Assembly: GCA_025917655.1 (NCBI GenBank)
Contig: CP084611.1
Coordinates: forward strand, 3,968,001-4,032,000
From: Chlorella sorokiniana
Lineage: Eukaryota > Chlorophyta > Trebouxiophyceae > Chlorellales > Chlorellaceae
Length of the DNA: 64,000 nucleotides
Direction of reading: 5' to 3'
Shown here: positions 10,804-29,013 of the stretch, one piece after another
How positions within the stretch are numbered: position 1 is the stretch's first letter
Layout of the letters: each line of letters starts with the position of its first letter
The notes under the pieces: generated by a model
The model's database searches: none
What the model saw: the letters and a program-made list of their open reading frames with translations, nothing else
Told to the model about the DNA's origin: nothing
Program-made: the position numbers and the translations under genes

Positions 10804-13573
10804 TCACGCGTCCTTCAGGGGCACAACCTTCTCCCAGGTGAACACCTGCAAGGGGTGGTGAGCATGGGGGCTGCATCAGGTGTGGGCCAGGGTGAGGCTG
10901 GCGCGATGGCACATGGGGCGCGCATGGGGGCATCTACATGATCCCCGCTTGCCCACCTCAGGCTTGTCAGTGCGGCCAAAGTGGCCGTACGCCGCGGTGT
11001 GGATGTAACTGCATTGAGGAGAGCACCCATTGCAAAATATTATACAAGGCTCAAGATGGGCACGGAGAAAGCAGTCGCGCAGTGCAGCGGTGCAAGGGCA
11101 GCACGGCGCGCTTGGCCTCACCGGTCGCCGCCGCGCTTCAGGTCCAGGGCCTTGCCAATCATGCCGGGCGGAAGTCAAGGTGGCCTTCACCTGCAGCGCA
11201 CGCAGCGGGCCCAGGGCAGCGATGACTGCGCGTGGCAGGTGCGCTGTAGCCTCGCGAGCCCCGTCCCCAGACACCAACAGTGCCCGGCATGTGCGTGCTG
11301 CAGGCCTGCGGAGCCCGGTTGCTGCCCTGTTCCCCACACGCGCACCCACCTTGGCCAGGATGTCTGCGTCGGAGATGGTGCCGGTGCCGTACGAGTCCAC
11401 AAACACGGACAGCGGCTCGGGCACGCCAATGGCGTACGACACCTGCACCAGGCAGCGCCGCGCCAGCCCCGCCGCCACCACGCTCTTGGCCGCCTGGCGG
11501 GCGATGTAGGCGCCGGAGCGGTCGACCTTGGTGGGGTCCTGCACAGGGGCGGGGCACCAGATGGCGCACACACCAATCAAGACACCACCTAATGCGGCAG
11601 GAGGCGCCAGGAGTACAGGGGGCGGGGGCTGACAGGTGCCCTACGGCTGGCAAGCGCAGTGCCCGCGCGCTGGCGCCTTGCCAAGGGCCGCCCCACACCT
11701 TGCCGGAGAAGGCGCCGCCGCCGTGCGCGCCCCAGCCGCCGTACGTGTCGATGATGATCTTGCGGCCGGTGAGGCCGGCGTCGCCGTGGGGGCCGCCGAT
11801 GACAAAGCGGCCCGAGGGGTTGAGGTGGAAGATGGTCTTGTCGTCCAGGTACTTCTCGGGCACCTGCGCGGGGGGTTGGGGGGAAACAAGTATGCCACTG
11901 CCGGGCGCAGGGCTGCATGCGATCATGGCTGCGGCGGTGCATACCCACGCTAGCCGACAAGCTGCCTTTTCGCCCGATGCTGAGCTGCAGTGCCAGCCAG
12001 CCAGGCACGCGGTGGCTGAGTCTTGCAGCAGACGCCGCAGCCGCCTGCCTGCCGCAACCCAGTCCTATCCCCTTCTGATCCTCCCTGCCCGCGGCCTCTC
12101 CCCCCACACACACTCACACCCACACCCACACCGCCTGCCCCCACCCACCACGGGCTTGATGACATGCTCCATCAGATCCTCCTTGATCTTCTCGTTGGAC
12201 ACGTCAGGCGAGTGCTGGGTGGAGATGAGGATGGTGTGCACGCGCAGCGGCACCACCGCGCCGGCGCCGTCCTTCTTGTACTCCACAGTCACCTGGGTCT
12301 TGCCGTCGGGCCGCAGCCAGCCGCACACGCCGTTCTTGCGCACCTCGGTGAGCTTGTAGCCCAGCTGGGTGGCCAGCACGTGGGTCAGGGGCATCAGCTC
12401 CGGGGTCTCGTCGGTGGCATAGCCAAACATGTGGCCCTGGGTCAAGCAGGGGAATGGGTGGGGCAGGGCGTGGTGAGGCAGGATGCCCCAGGCAAGCAGA
12501 GGGAGCGAGCAGCAGCGCCTGGCAGGCAGCGGCAGCTTGGGGACGCGCGAGCAAGGGCGCGGCTGCTGCACCTGGTCGCCCGCGCCAATCTCCTCCAGGG
12601 TCTTGGTGCCCATGCCGTGCACGCCCTGCCCAATGTCGGGGCTCTGCTCCTCCAGGTGCACCAGCACCTTGCACTTGTCGGCGTCCAGGCCCACGTCGTC
12701 CGAGGTGAAGCCAATGTTGCGGCACGTCTGCCGCACAATGGCCTCGTAGTCCACCTTGGCGCGGGTGGTGATCTCGCCAAACACCATCACCTGCACAAGC
12801 AGCGCGCGCGCGCGCCGCGGCGGTGGGCGGGAGGCCGCGCAGGGCCGCCGAGGGGCGGTGCCAACCATGGCTGCTGCACCTCCCCAGAACAGTATGGCGC
12901 ATGCAGGGCGCCGCGCACCATGTTGGTCTTGGTGGCGGTCTCGCAGGCGACCTTGGACTCGGGGTCCTGGGCCAGGCAGGCGTCCAGGATGGCATCAGAC
13001 ACCTGGTCGCACAGCTGCAAGCAAGGAAGGGGGAAGGGGGTTGAGGTCGGAGCCAAGCGCACAAGTGCTGCAATACGACATCGCAGCATGACCTCAGGTA
13101 AGGCAGGGGCAAGTGCGCAGGCAGGAAGCGACTGCGTTGAGGGGCTACCTCAGCTGGTACATGCAGCCTGCATGGGACCCACCTTGTCGGGGTGGCCCTC
13201 ATTGACCGACTCTGCAGGCACATGACGGGCAGCGGCAGGCAGCGTCAGCCAGCCGGCGGGTGTTGCGGCAACAAGAAACAGTTGCAAAGGCAGGTCAGGA
13301 CGAGTGGCTGCAACCGCCGCCTGCCGCCAACAGCAGCAATCACAGCCTGCTGCCTGCAGCCGACTGCAGCGACAGATCGCATGCGCATCGCTTGCCACGC
13401 TGCCTCTCGGGGAGAGAGCGGGCTGCAGCCGCTGTGCGGGCAAAGCAAGACGCTGATTCCATTTGCTGCCGCGGCTGATGCTGTTGGTTCGCAGAGAAAC
13501 TGGGCGGCAGACGGCCCACAGCGCCTTGCAGCTGCTACTTGCCCGAGGTGAACAGGAAGTGGGTGTCAGCCAT
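10804..13573 (-). CDS. SAMS: S-adenosylmethionine synthetase (methionine adenosyltransferase)
   Basis: Makes S-adenosylmethionine from methionine and ATP in the cytosol, the cell's main methyl donor. Ten exons: 13573-13543, 13211-13183, 13014-12919, 12790-12572, 12436-12149, 11863-11699, 11538-11350, 11190-11122, 11008-10957, 10845-10804. Signature motifs appear in order: [35 protein letters not shown] (ATP-binding hexapeptide region), [15 protein letters not shown] (P-loop region), AAYGHFGR, and a short end [13 protein letters not shown]. The length and C-terminus are those of plant SAMS. Intron 1 starts with GC (GGGCAAGT) instead of GT and needs no other change to give the conserved TSESVNEGH. 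In exon 8 ([23 protein letters not shown] region) two single bases are missing, near 11168 and 11177, in an otherwise perfect match. It diverges from the Ca2+-ATPase gene across about 1 kb. Confidence 0.97.
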
Positions 13574-14606
13574 CGTGTCTGCAGGGAGTAGAGGGGTTCG
13601 CGGTCGCTTGCTTGCACCAGCGGGAGTCTGGCAATGCTAAACGACCCTCACCTGGTCACCGCAATGTAAGGTCGCCAGGAGAAAGAGGAGGGAGGGTGGA
13701 GTGCACCGTCCACTTGAACGTGGCGCGCCACGGGGCGACCCCGGAGCTTGTGCATTCCTTCCTGTTCCTCGTTGATTGTGGATCGCAATACACGTAATAT
13801 TATCTTGGCAGTGACAGGCGGGCGAACAGTGCCAACCTTGACAGACATGTAGGAAGCAGCAAGGGTGCAGGGGCTCCGTTCAGGCTCAGTTGCAGTGCTG
13901 ACAGTTGTGTATAAGTTTGATGCGACGATCCATGCCTGGCAGCTGCAGTAGGGCAGGATGTTCAACAGGAGACGAGAACCGCAGGGCACCGCTCCCGCCT
14001 TGCGCTCCATGTTCACGGAGCCCTAGTATTGCATCAAATTAGCAAGCTCCCCATGCTTCCTGCTTTCAGAAAGATGAAACTTCAATGTAGGCAGCCACAA
14101 GCAAGTGTCTGTCGCAAGCCTCCAACCTTTCTGCTGACGCCTGTGTAGTACAATAGACCGCAAGCAGCTTGTACAGCTGGCCTCTACTTAATGCACTGTG
14201 CTCCGTTCCTCTGCTGCTCAATGAATGGCTACTTGGTTTGCATCTATAAACGAACAAGTTTGAAGGCCCGACAGGCAGTCGGCGAGGATCAACTCCCTCA
14301 GAGACGAGCTGCGGACCGCAGAGGGGGATAACTCGCGTTCGTAAGGTCCACTTGACTCGCTGCGTATGCTGTAAACCTTCTGGCGGCGGTTGCTCTCGCG
14401 ATGATGCTGTCTGCCTCTAGGCCCGCCTGGCAGCCAGGCTGCGATTGCTGTTGAACACCAGCATTGTGGGCTGAGTGGAAATTGCCGATGCCGGGCCCTC
14501 TATCCCGCCAACCAACCCTGTGGTGTCCGGCGGTCTGCCCTCTCCAGGTTGACGGAGCGCTTGTGGGCACCCTTGCTTGACCTGCGAGTCTCTCTCCTGC
14601 CGCACC
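13574..14606. other. Divergent promoter region, SAMS / Ca2+-ATPase
   Basis: About 1 kb between two divergently transcribed genes. Base composition is less GC-rich than the flanking genes. No open frame here shows exon-like composition or a recognisable domain, and I see no tandem repeat. It presumably holds both promoters and 5' UTRs. Confidence 0.55.
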
Positions 14607-20736
<6,130 letters not shown>

Positions 20737-21308
20737 GGTGCTCCGCATGCAGCCGCGTGGCCCGCAGCAGATGCGCCCAGCCGCACCGCGCGGCACCTCT
20801 GAGATTCTGCTGGCTGGCAGGCCTGCCTGCAGCCCACGTGTGCGGCAGGCTGCTGGTCGAGATTTGATGGGTCAACTCTCCAGGTTGGGCTGGTGCGAGT
20901 TCGGGCACCTCGTGCCGTGGCACCTCGCCTTCCTTTTACTGTTTACCCCCTTTCTTGCTTCCTCTCTATTCTTCACTGTCCTTATGATTCATTTCCCTGA
21001 CCGCCAACCCTGGAAATTTTTGTTGTGACGCCCATGTTGGCCTAGGAGGGCGAGCTACGCCGCACGCCGGCATCCGCCGGTGCCGGCATAGGTTGATGGG
21101 CGGCTTGGGAGGGCAGTGATGCGCGACTTGTCATGTCTGCATTCGGCGGTGGGACTCGCTTTGAAGGAACTGGAGGTTGTCCTGTTCTCTGAGGCACAGC
21201 ACAGCGGTTGCAGCAGCCTCTTGGCTATGGGGAAGCAGCTTCCGCACAGCCAAGCGGCTGCGCCAGACCGCCTGTCATAGCCTCGTAAAGCAGGATGGCA
21301 TTGACAGG
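20737..21308 (+). other. Spacer between Ca2+-ATPase and borate transporter
   Basis: About 570 bp holding the ATPase 3' UTR and probably the promoter of the next gene. A T-rich stretch (20930-21025) follows the ATPase stop. No coding exon was recognised. Confidence 0.5.
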
Positions 21309-24300
21309 ATGAACTGGCAATGCATGTCCTTTCAAGTTTTGATTCAAACTCGGGGGCTGAAAGCAGAGCATGGCACACTGGCTGCGCCGCATCGGCGCGG
21401 GGGGTGCAGCAGCGACTTTACGGGGCGCTGGAAGGTGTACAGTGACGATTTTGATTTATCGCGCGGCAAGCTCAGGTGTGAAGGCGGGACAGCGGACGCT
21501 GGGCACCAGCTGCCGCGACGAGGCGGCCCAGTGGCCGCCGCCACCCGTGCGTACGGAGCTCGGGTTCGGCTTCGTTCTCCTCAACCCTTTCCCACACCCC
21601 TTGCAGGGTATTGGCCGCTGCGACGTTCATCCTTGCCACATCTGCACTGCCAGTCATTGCCTTTGGCGAGCAACTGTTCTCAGAAACGGATGGCCAGCTG
21701 TCGGCGGTGCAGGGTGCGGCGTGCCGTGCTACGTTGCATGCTCGCCTGTCTGGGCACCCTGCTGTCATTACGACGCCTGCTCGACAGACACCACATCGAG
21801 CGCCAGCTGCCCGCCTGCCTCCGTCCTGTGCAGCGCTGGCGGCCACCGCCATCACGGGCGTGCTTCAGGCGGTGGCGGGGGCCAGCCGCTGCTGATTGTG
21901 GGGGTGTCGGAGCCCATTGTGCTGGTCTACAAGTACATGTACGACTTTGCCAAGGACAGGGAGGGGCTGGGCCCGGAGCTGTACCTGGCCTGGTGCGGCT
22001 GGGCCTGCGTGTGGACCGCGGCCATGGTGGCGGCGCTGGCGCTGGCCAACGCGTGCACCTACATCACGCGCTTCACCCGCTTCGCCGGGGAGCTCTTTGG
22101 TGCACTCATCGCGGTGGGCGGGGGCGAAGCCTGCGGCTCTGCGGGGCTGGGGCGGGGCGGGCGGGGTGGGGCTTTGGTGGCCTGGGTGCGCTGCCCACGC
22201 TGAGCGGGGGCCAGCAGCTGGGGCGGCCTGGCATGAGCTGTTGCTCTGCATGTGGCAGTGCTGCTGACGTGACGTGCCCCTCCGACGCCGTCCCACCCTG
22301 CCGCCGCCGCCTCCCCGCAGATCCTGTTCCTGCAGCAGGCGGTGAAGGGGTTGGTGGAGGAGTTCCGGGGGCAGCGGGCGAGGCGGCGCTGGACCCCACC
22401 TGGCAGCTGGTCAACGGCGTGTGGGCGCTGGTGCTGGCCTGGGCCCTCCTGCTGTGCTCCTTCGCCCTGCGCCAAGCCCGCTCCTGGCGCTTCCTGCGCG
22501 CCCCGCTGCGCTCCTTCCTGGCCGACTACGGCGCCCCGCTGGTGCTGCTGGCGGTGTCGGGGCTGTCGTTTGCGGTGTCGGGGCGGCGGCGTGCGCGCCG
22601 CGTGCGCAGCCCAAACACCTGGCAAACCTCCACCTGGACCGTGGCGGCGGTGAGCACAACCAACTCAGATGGTCCTGTTCAGTTTTGTGTTTCTTCTTTG
22701 GGGGTTGGGAGGGGGAAATGCGAGTTGGCGGATGGAGGGTGAGGGGAGCCGGCGTGGGGGCTGGCCGGTATTGCTGGCTGCAGTTTCTCTGTGTGCAGGC
22801 GTGCCCTGGTGTTGTTGTGGAGGAAGGAGGCGGCCTGTGCCCACCCATCTGCCGCGATTTCTGGCTCGCAGGACATGGGGCGTGTGGAGGGGCGCTGGAT
22901 TGCGGCCGCCCTCATCCCCGCCGCCCTCATCACCGTCCTCTTCTACTTTGACCACAGCGTGTCGGCGCAGCTGGCGCAGCAGGTGGGTGCTGCCCGAGGA
23001 GCTGGGCGGCACAGGGGAGGTGCAGGGGAGGTACAGGCGAGGTACAGGGCAGTCGCGGGCGGGGAGCGGGACAGGGGTGAGGTCGCCGTCGCGCCGCTCA
23101 GCCAGCGATCGACTCGTCCCGCCCCCGCTGCCGCTGCTGCCCACCACACCTGCAGGAGGAGTTCAACCTGAAGAAGCCGTCTGCCTACCACTTCGACCTC
23201 CTCCTGCTGGGTGGGTGGAACAGGCGCGCGCTGCCCCCTCCCCACGCCCACACCAGTGCCGTGGCACCAGCCCTCCCGAAGCTGCAGGCCACCCTGCCCT
23301 GACCCCCACCCTGGCTGCCCTCGCTCCGGCCCCCCTTGCTGCAGGCTTCATGACCGCGCTGTGCGGCCTGCTCGGCCTGCCGCCCGTCAACGGCGTGCTG
23401 CCGCAGTCGCCCCTGCACACTCGCGCGCTGGCCAAGGTGGCTTCACGGCGGCGCAGGCAGCACAAGGGGGGCAGCTGGAGGTGGGGAGCGGCGCTGGGCA
23501 GGAGTTGGAGCTAGAGCTGGCCACGGCGGACGGAGGTGCTGCAGCAGAGGCACTGCCGGAGGACAGGGCTCGCAGCGGCAGCCCCGCTCCTGCTCCTGCT
23601 CCTGCTCCTGCGGGCGGCGTGCTGGCGGGCAGGCGCCACGTGCACCCCTCGCCCTCGGTGCAGCAGCTGCTGCCGCACGGCAGCGCCAGCGTCAGCGGAG
23701 GGGACGACCCTCAGGATGAAGCGCTGCCGCCGCCGCTGCCGCCCGCCGCGCTCTCCGCCGCCCAGCCGCCGAGCCGCTCGCCCGACCGCGGCGACGGCGT
23801 GCTGCCGGTGCACGTGTACGAGCAACGCGTGTCGGGGCTGCTGCAGGCGCTAGGCGTGGGCGCCTGCCTCGCCGCCATGCCAGCCATCCGCCAGATACCC
23901 ACCGCAGCGCTGTGGGGTGAGCTGCTGCGTACTTCCTGTCAATCGCCTGCTTCCTCCGCCGCCTCGCCTCGCGCTCAGCTGCTCTGAAACTCTGCACCCC
24001 GAGCGCCGCCGCACCCGCTGCCGCCCAACGGCTGCCAGCCGCCGCCCAGCCTGAGCGCCGCGGGGCTGCCGCTGCTCTTGCTCTTCCCTGCAGGCTTCTT
24101 TGCCTTCATGGCCCTGGAGTCGCTGCCGGGCAGCCAGTTCTGGGACCGCACGCTGCTGCTGCTCACAGACCCCGCCTGCCGCGCCGCGCTGCTGGCTGGA
24201 GGGCACGCGCCCTACCTGGGTGGGTGGGGTGAGGGGTGGGAGCGGCGGTGCGCGGCTGTGCCAGGGCGGCTTGTCAAGCTCTGTTGGGAGGATGAGGAAG

Positions 24301-25298
24301 CTGGCTGCGCCGAGCCCGGCCAGGTCCAGCCACGCCTGCCGCCTCAGGCCCTGCTGTTCCTGGCGCTCGCCCCCTGCTCCAAGCCTGCCCCCCCCACACA
24401 CACACACACAGCCCCCACACCCACACACCCTCCCCCATGCACACGGTGCCATGTGCGCAGAGACGGTGCCGGTGCGCACGATTGCCCTGTTCACCGCCTT
24501 CCAGCTGGCGTACCTGGGCGGCGTGTACGCGCTTACCTGGGCCCCCATTGCGGGGTGGGCGACGCCGCGGGCCGGGGGCCCTGCCGCCCGCGCGGCTGGC
24601 TCCGTCTGTGTGGCTGCCTCGCCAAAAAGTGCCATGGGCTGCCCTTGAAGGGCAGTTAGCGATTGACGTCGCTTCGACGCGCCCCCGCCACCCCCACCCG
24701 CCATGCTGCAGCATCCTCTTCCCCCTGCCCATCATGGCCCTGGTCCCGCTGCGGCAGTACGCCATGCCCCGCTTCTTCTCCCAGCCGCGCCATCTCCAGG
24801 AGCTGGATGCCGCGGCCGAGGAGCAGGCGGCGCCGCTGCCGCACGACGACGCGGTTCGGCAGGCGGCGGCCGCGGGGCTGGGGCGCCCTCGCCTCCCGGC
24901 CCCTCCCGGGCGACGACCTGCCCGAGAGCGAGCTGCAGCATCTGCGGGTGCTGCACAGGCTGAGGTGTGTGTGTGTGTGTGTGTGGGGGAGAGGGGGCAG
25001 GGCAGTGCCTGCAGGAGCGAAGCCCCACAAGGATGGGGGCCAGCCTGCCATCAGCCCTGCCAGCCTGCCGCTCCCCTGCACACCAACCAACCTCACCGGC
25101 TGCTCCGCGGGGTGCCCCTGCTCTCCTCCCTGCAGCCGCGAGTCGCTGATCCGCCGCAGGAAGGCGCTGCAGGCGCAGCAGGAGGCGGCGGCGGCGGCAG
25201 GGCTGCAACGCAGCCAGTCGGACCCGCCGGCAGGTGGCGGGCTGCCGGGGGCGGGGGGCGGGCTGCACCGCCCCTCCCTTCACCTGCCGCACGTGTGA
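21309..25298 (+). CDS. BOR: BOR1-like borate exporter (SLC4/HCO3- transporter family)
   Basis: Efflux of borate (or a related anion) across the plasma membrane. Exons: to 21478, 21607-21713, 21834-22113, 22321-22649, 22872-22982, 23155-23210, 23345-23916, 24094-24219, 24461-24554, 24712-24964, 25136-25298. Sequence follows plant BOR1 closely: [15 protein letters not shown]-like [122 protein letters not shown] and the post-TM LQELDAA. The loop after LPQSPLHT carries an unusual Pro/Ala/Ser-rich insert, and the C-tail is rich in Gln/Ala/Gly. The start is uncertain: in-frame ATGs lie at 21309 and 21324, and the first conserved segment is [15 protein letters not shown]. Frame breaks occur near 21882, 22368, 23436 and 24885, mostly in G runs. 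Confidence 0.92.
24965..24984 (+). repeat. (GT)n microsatellite at a splice donor
   Basis: A GT dinucleotide run begins exactly at the donor of borate-transporter exon 10 (CTGAG then GTGTGT...), so several GT dinucleotides compete as donor sites. Confidence 0.8.
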
Positions 25299-25754
25299 CG
25301 CAACGCGCCTGTTCATATCTGCTCATCTGTCAGATGATGAACTCATGCTTGGCGACTGACGATGCCTTTCATGTGGCAGCGAACCAAGGCAAAGATTGCC
25401 GCTTCCCAGGCAATCGCCTGAAAAAAAAATCAAGCGTTACAAGTGAGCAGCGGAGGAACAAGAGCAAGGAGCTAGGAAGGTACGTGGTGCCAGTTGGCTG
25501 AGCAGTGTGACACACCAGCAGCGGACACACCAGCAGGGAAGGGAGGGACCAGCGAGCGGGCGGAGAGAGGGCAGGGGAGTCAGGTCAGGCGGCGCCGGGC
25601 CCGGCGCAAGCAAGGCAGGCAGCGGGGGAGGGGGAGCGGGTGATGAAGGGCAGGGCGCAGCACGGGCTTGGGATGTTTGCAAAGGCACGCTGCCCTGCGG
25701 GCCAGCAGGGCTGGGCAGGATGCAAGGCGAGCGGGCGCCGCAAGCAGCATTCAG
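25299..25754. other. Convergent 3' region, borate transporter / RGG protein
   Basis: About 455 bp between two stop codons of convergent genes. It contains an A-run near 25421 and GA/GGG-rich low-complexity sequence. No further exon was recognised. Confidence 0.5.
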
Positions 25755-28700
25755 TCAGAGCAGGGCGGCCTGGGCCTGGGGCTGGGGCTGCGGCGCTGCC
25801 GCCGCGCCGTTGCCACCAGGCTGCCCGCCCGGCCGCCGCGGTAGCCGCCCGGCCGCGGCCCCAGCCGCCCTCGGGCCGGAAGCCGTCGCCGCGGCCGCCG
25901 CTGTAGCCCCCCTTCCTGTCCGCCGCGGCCGCCGCGGTAGCCGCCGCGGCCGCCCTCCTGGCGATAGCCCGCCTCGCCGCGGCCGCCGTCTCCGCGGTAG
26001 CCGCCGTCGCCTCGGCCGCCGCGGGGCACAAAGTCGCCAGACCGGCCTCGGCCATAGAAGCCTCGGCCGCCTCGGCCGCCGCGGCCCCACGCGCCGCCGC
26101 CGCGGCCGCCGCCGCGGCCAGAGCGCATGCCGTCGGCGGCCGGGCCGCCCTCAGCGGCAGCGTCGGCGGGGGCGCTGCCAGGGGCGCCGCCCTCTGGGGG
26201 CGGAGATGCCCAGCGACTTGTCCCCGGCAAAGGACAGGGCGCCCGCGGGCTGCGGCACGCTGTCGGCGGGGGCGCGCTGTAGTCGGGCTCAGCCTGCAGC
26301 GGGTGGGGGTGGGGTGTTGCGTGTGGGTGGGGGAAGCAGCCTGGTACCCGGAAGACCGACCCGCGAGCATGGGAGGGACCGACGGCTGGAGCCTGGCTAG
26401 GCTGCGGCCCGATACTGCCGCCCAGTACTGCGGTCACCTGGTGCACAGTGGGGTAGCGGCTGTCCTCTCCATCAGCCGCCGGCTCGGCGACAGCCGCAGC
26501 CAGCTCGGGGGCGGGGGCGGGCGTGGCAGCGGCCGGGTCGACGGGGCGGCGCCGTCGGCGGCGCCAGCTGCCGCCCGCCGAAGAAGTGCCCCACCAGGTT
26601 CTGGCCCGAGGCGGCTGCCTGCTCCGCGGTAGGCATCTCAGAGGAGGGCGCCGTGGCGGGAGCGGACGCTGCGGCGGGGCGGGGGCGGGGGCTGCGGCGG
26701 CGCCGCGGGGCCTCCTCCGCCGCCTGGCCGGGAGCTGGGGAGGCAGGCTTGGAGGCTGGCTGCACCATGGCGGGCACGGGGTAGGGCGGCACCAGGGGGA
26801 AGAACTGGAGCGACTTGATGACCTGGAGCTTGTCCGCCAGCTCAGCGTCTGCACCACAGCGCGCAGTGCAGGGGAAGCAACAGCAGCCGTCAGCCCGCTG
26901 CCCACGCGACTCCCAACCCCCCGCACCAGCAGGCACCGGCAAAGTCTGCCGCGCAGGGCGGCGGCAGGCGGGCGGGCAGCGGAGCGCACAGGTGAGCGGG
27001 GTGGTGGGCGGCGCGCCGGGCGGCAGCGCCTGCTGCTCCGCGCTGCGCTGCAGCAGCTTCAGCGCCAGCTCCTTGCAGTGCTGCAGCGCCTCGGCGTGCG
27101 AGATGGGGCGCCCAGGGGCAGGCGCATGGAGAGTGCGTGGCTCAGCAGCACCACAGCGCTGAGGTCGTCATCTGCAGCGCAGCACGGGCGGCGGCAGGGA
27201 TCACACAGCTGAGCCGGGGCAGCACGGTTCCAGCTTCCAGGTGCGCCCTGCCAGCCAGGCTGGGCCCACGCCGAGGGCCGCACACGGGAGGGCGGCGCTG
27301 CGCCCAGGCGCCGCACCCGTCAGGGGCGCGCCAAAGTGTTGGGCGTAGGCCACCGCGTGCGCACGCTCATGGTAGGCAATGGAGGCGAGGTAGGGTGTGC
27401 GCGTGATGGTGTCAAAGTTCTGCGCAGGGGGTGGGGTGGGGGCTGAGGGTGTGGCAGGGCCCCAGGCCACCTCACCCTGAAAAACAGAACCCAACAAGCC
27501 TTGCCCAAGCTTCCGGCTGGCGCCTGCACCCTTGCGGTTTCCTGGGCAGGGCGGCCCCCTCCCTCTTGCTGCCGCCCAGGCAGGCCAGGCAGCGGGGAGC
27601 AGAATAAGAGGCTGGCTGGCTGTGCCCTCACGTTGCCCAGGTAGAGCAGGTCCAGCAGGGTGCCGGCAGCCTCCTCGGCGCCCGTGGCGCCCCTCGCCGC
27701 GCGCAGCCTCCGCCGCAGCCGTCGCAGCGGCCTGCGCCTCCGCCTTGGCCGCCGCCACCGCCTCAGCCACAGCCGCGCTCACCGCCTTCTCCTGCGCAGG
27801 GCAGCACCGCCCCTTCAGCCAGGGAGCAGCGACACACCCGAGGAACACGGGTGTACCGGAGCCAGCAGCCACCGGGCACCCCACGTGAATGCCGCCCTGC
27901 TCGCCGCCTGTCAGCAGGCAGCACCTGCTCAGCCTCATGCTCCTTCTTGGCAGCGGCCACAGCGGCCGCCACGGCTGCCTCGCGCTCGGCAGCGTACTCG
28001 GCATCGCCCTTCTTGCCGCGGGCGGCTGCAGCACCAGGGCAACGCAACAGTTGAACACAAACGAGCCATTGCACATCTAGTGCCGCGAACGCTGCAGGTA
28101 TGATGGAAGCCATTGCAGCTCGGCCCCCTGCCAGCCTGCTGCGCCTGCAGCGCTCCGCACCTGCCTCCACCTCAGCCAGCGCCTTGGCGCGGGCTTCGGC
28201 CGCTGCGGTTGCCAGCTCCTCCTTCAGGGCATCCTTCAGCGCACCCGTCATCTTCTCCAACTCCTCCACCGCCGCAAGCAGGCCCGGTTTGCTGGACAAG
28301 GCCAGCTCCTGCGCACGTTGGCAGGAGAACTGCAGGCTTCAGCCGCAGTCCGCTACCCACCGCCGAGGCTGCCTTCACGTCCCAAGCCCGCCCCACTGCC
28401 ACGCCGTCGCCCAAACCAATTCAGGTGCACTGATGGATGGCAGCAGTAGAGCACAGACCCTCTTTGCTCGCCGATCACGGTCAGAGGCATGCTGCACTCG
28501 CCTGGTCAGGATTGAGCTCCTTGCCGGCATCCTTGCGAGCAGCAATCTCCTCGATGCCCCTCAAACGCTTCCTGCACCGCAAGAGCAACGATGCGGCGCT
28601 TTAGAGCCCGAGCAAGTTGCGCAGGCGACTGAAGTGCACGCTGCCTGCCCGGGCATCACCTCAGATTGCGGATGCGCTTGGCCAGGACGGCGACAGCAGG

Positions 28701-28763
28701 AGACTCCACCTCTGGGGGCGGTGCGGGGCTGCCATTTTGCTGCTTGTTCTGCTTGGGAGCCAT
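25755..28763 (-). CDS. Caprin-like RGG/glycine-rich RNA-binding protein
   Basis: Plant and algal relative of animal Caprin. Animal Caprins bind mRNA and ribonucleoprotein granules; a similar role here is inference. Exons: 28763-28660, 28571-28502, 28308-28161, 28025-27925, 27791-27632, 27419-27317, 27171 to about 27000, 26848 to about 26440, and a last exon to about 25755. The N-terminus MAPKQNKQQNG leads into KRIRNLRKRLRGIEEI and GKELNPDQ, the Caprin HR1-like helix, then ELALSSKPGLLAAVEELEKM and Ala/Lys/Glu coiled coil. LLDLLYLGN and DTITRTPYLASIAYHER form the second conserved block. A central region with LQVIKSLQFFPLVPP is followed by low-complexity sequence and a long RGG/YRGG C-terminus ending QPQAQAALL. 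Intron 2 begins with GC (CAGGCGAGT). Frame breaks occur near 27690, 27112, 26560, 26265 and 26207, and in the RGG tail. Confidence 0.8.
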
Positions 28764-29013
28764 GCCTCAGCTTGCCATGCAAGTGGGCTGGGAAACAGCA
28801 GAATGGAGCGCAATACAGCGTGAGAGGCAGCGCGGGGCTAGCAGGGAGGTCAAGACCTGCCTTTCGAGTTTCTTCATCGGAATGCAAGCGGGCCGCTCCG
28901 CCATCCAGCTTGTTACTCCGTCATCAAGGCTGCTTGTTGGGCAATCTTTGTTGAAAACTCCACTTGGAGCCACCACCACCATCACCAGCTGATCCGCGAA
29001 CCGAGTAGAGCAC
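28764..29013. promoter_or_regulatory. Short divergent promoter, Caprin-like / LSM4
   Basis: Only 250 bp separate the two start codons of genes transcribed in opposite directions. It must hold both promoters and 5' UTRs, so it behaves as a compact bidirectional promoter. I see no clear TATA box. Confidence 0.55.

Noticed and set aside
12781-12820. Short GC dinucleotide run as a Z-DNA or regulatory element
   Set aside because: It is a brief intronic (gc)n stretch in SAMS, common in GC-rich introns.
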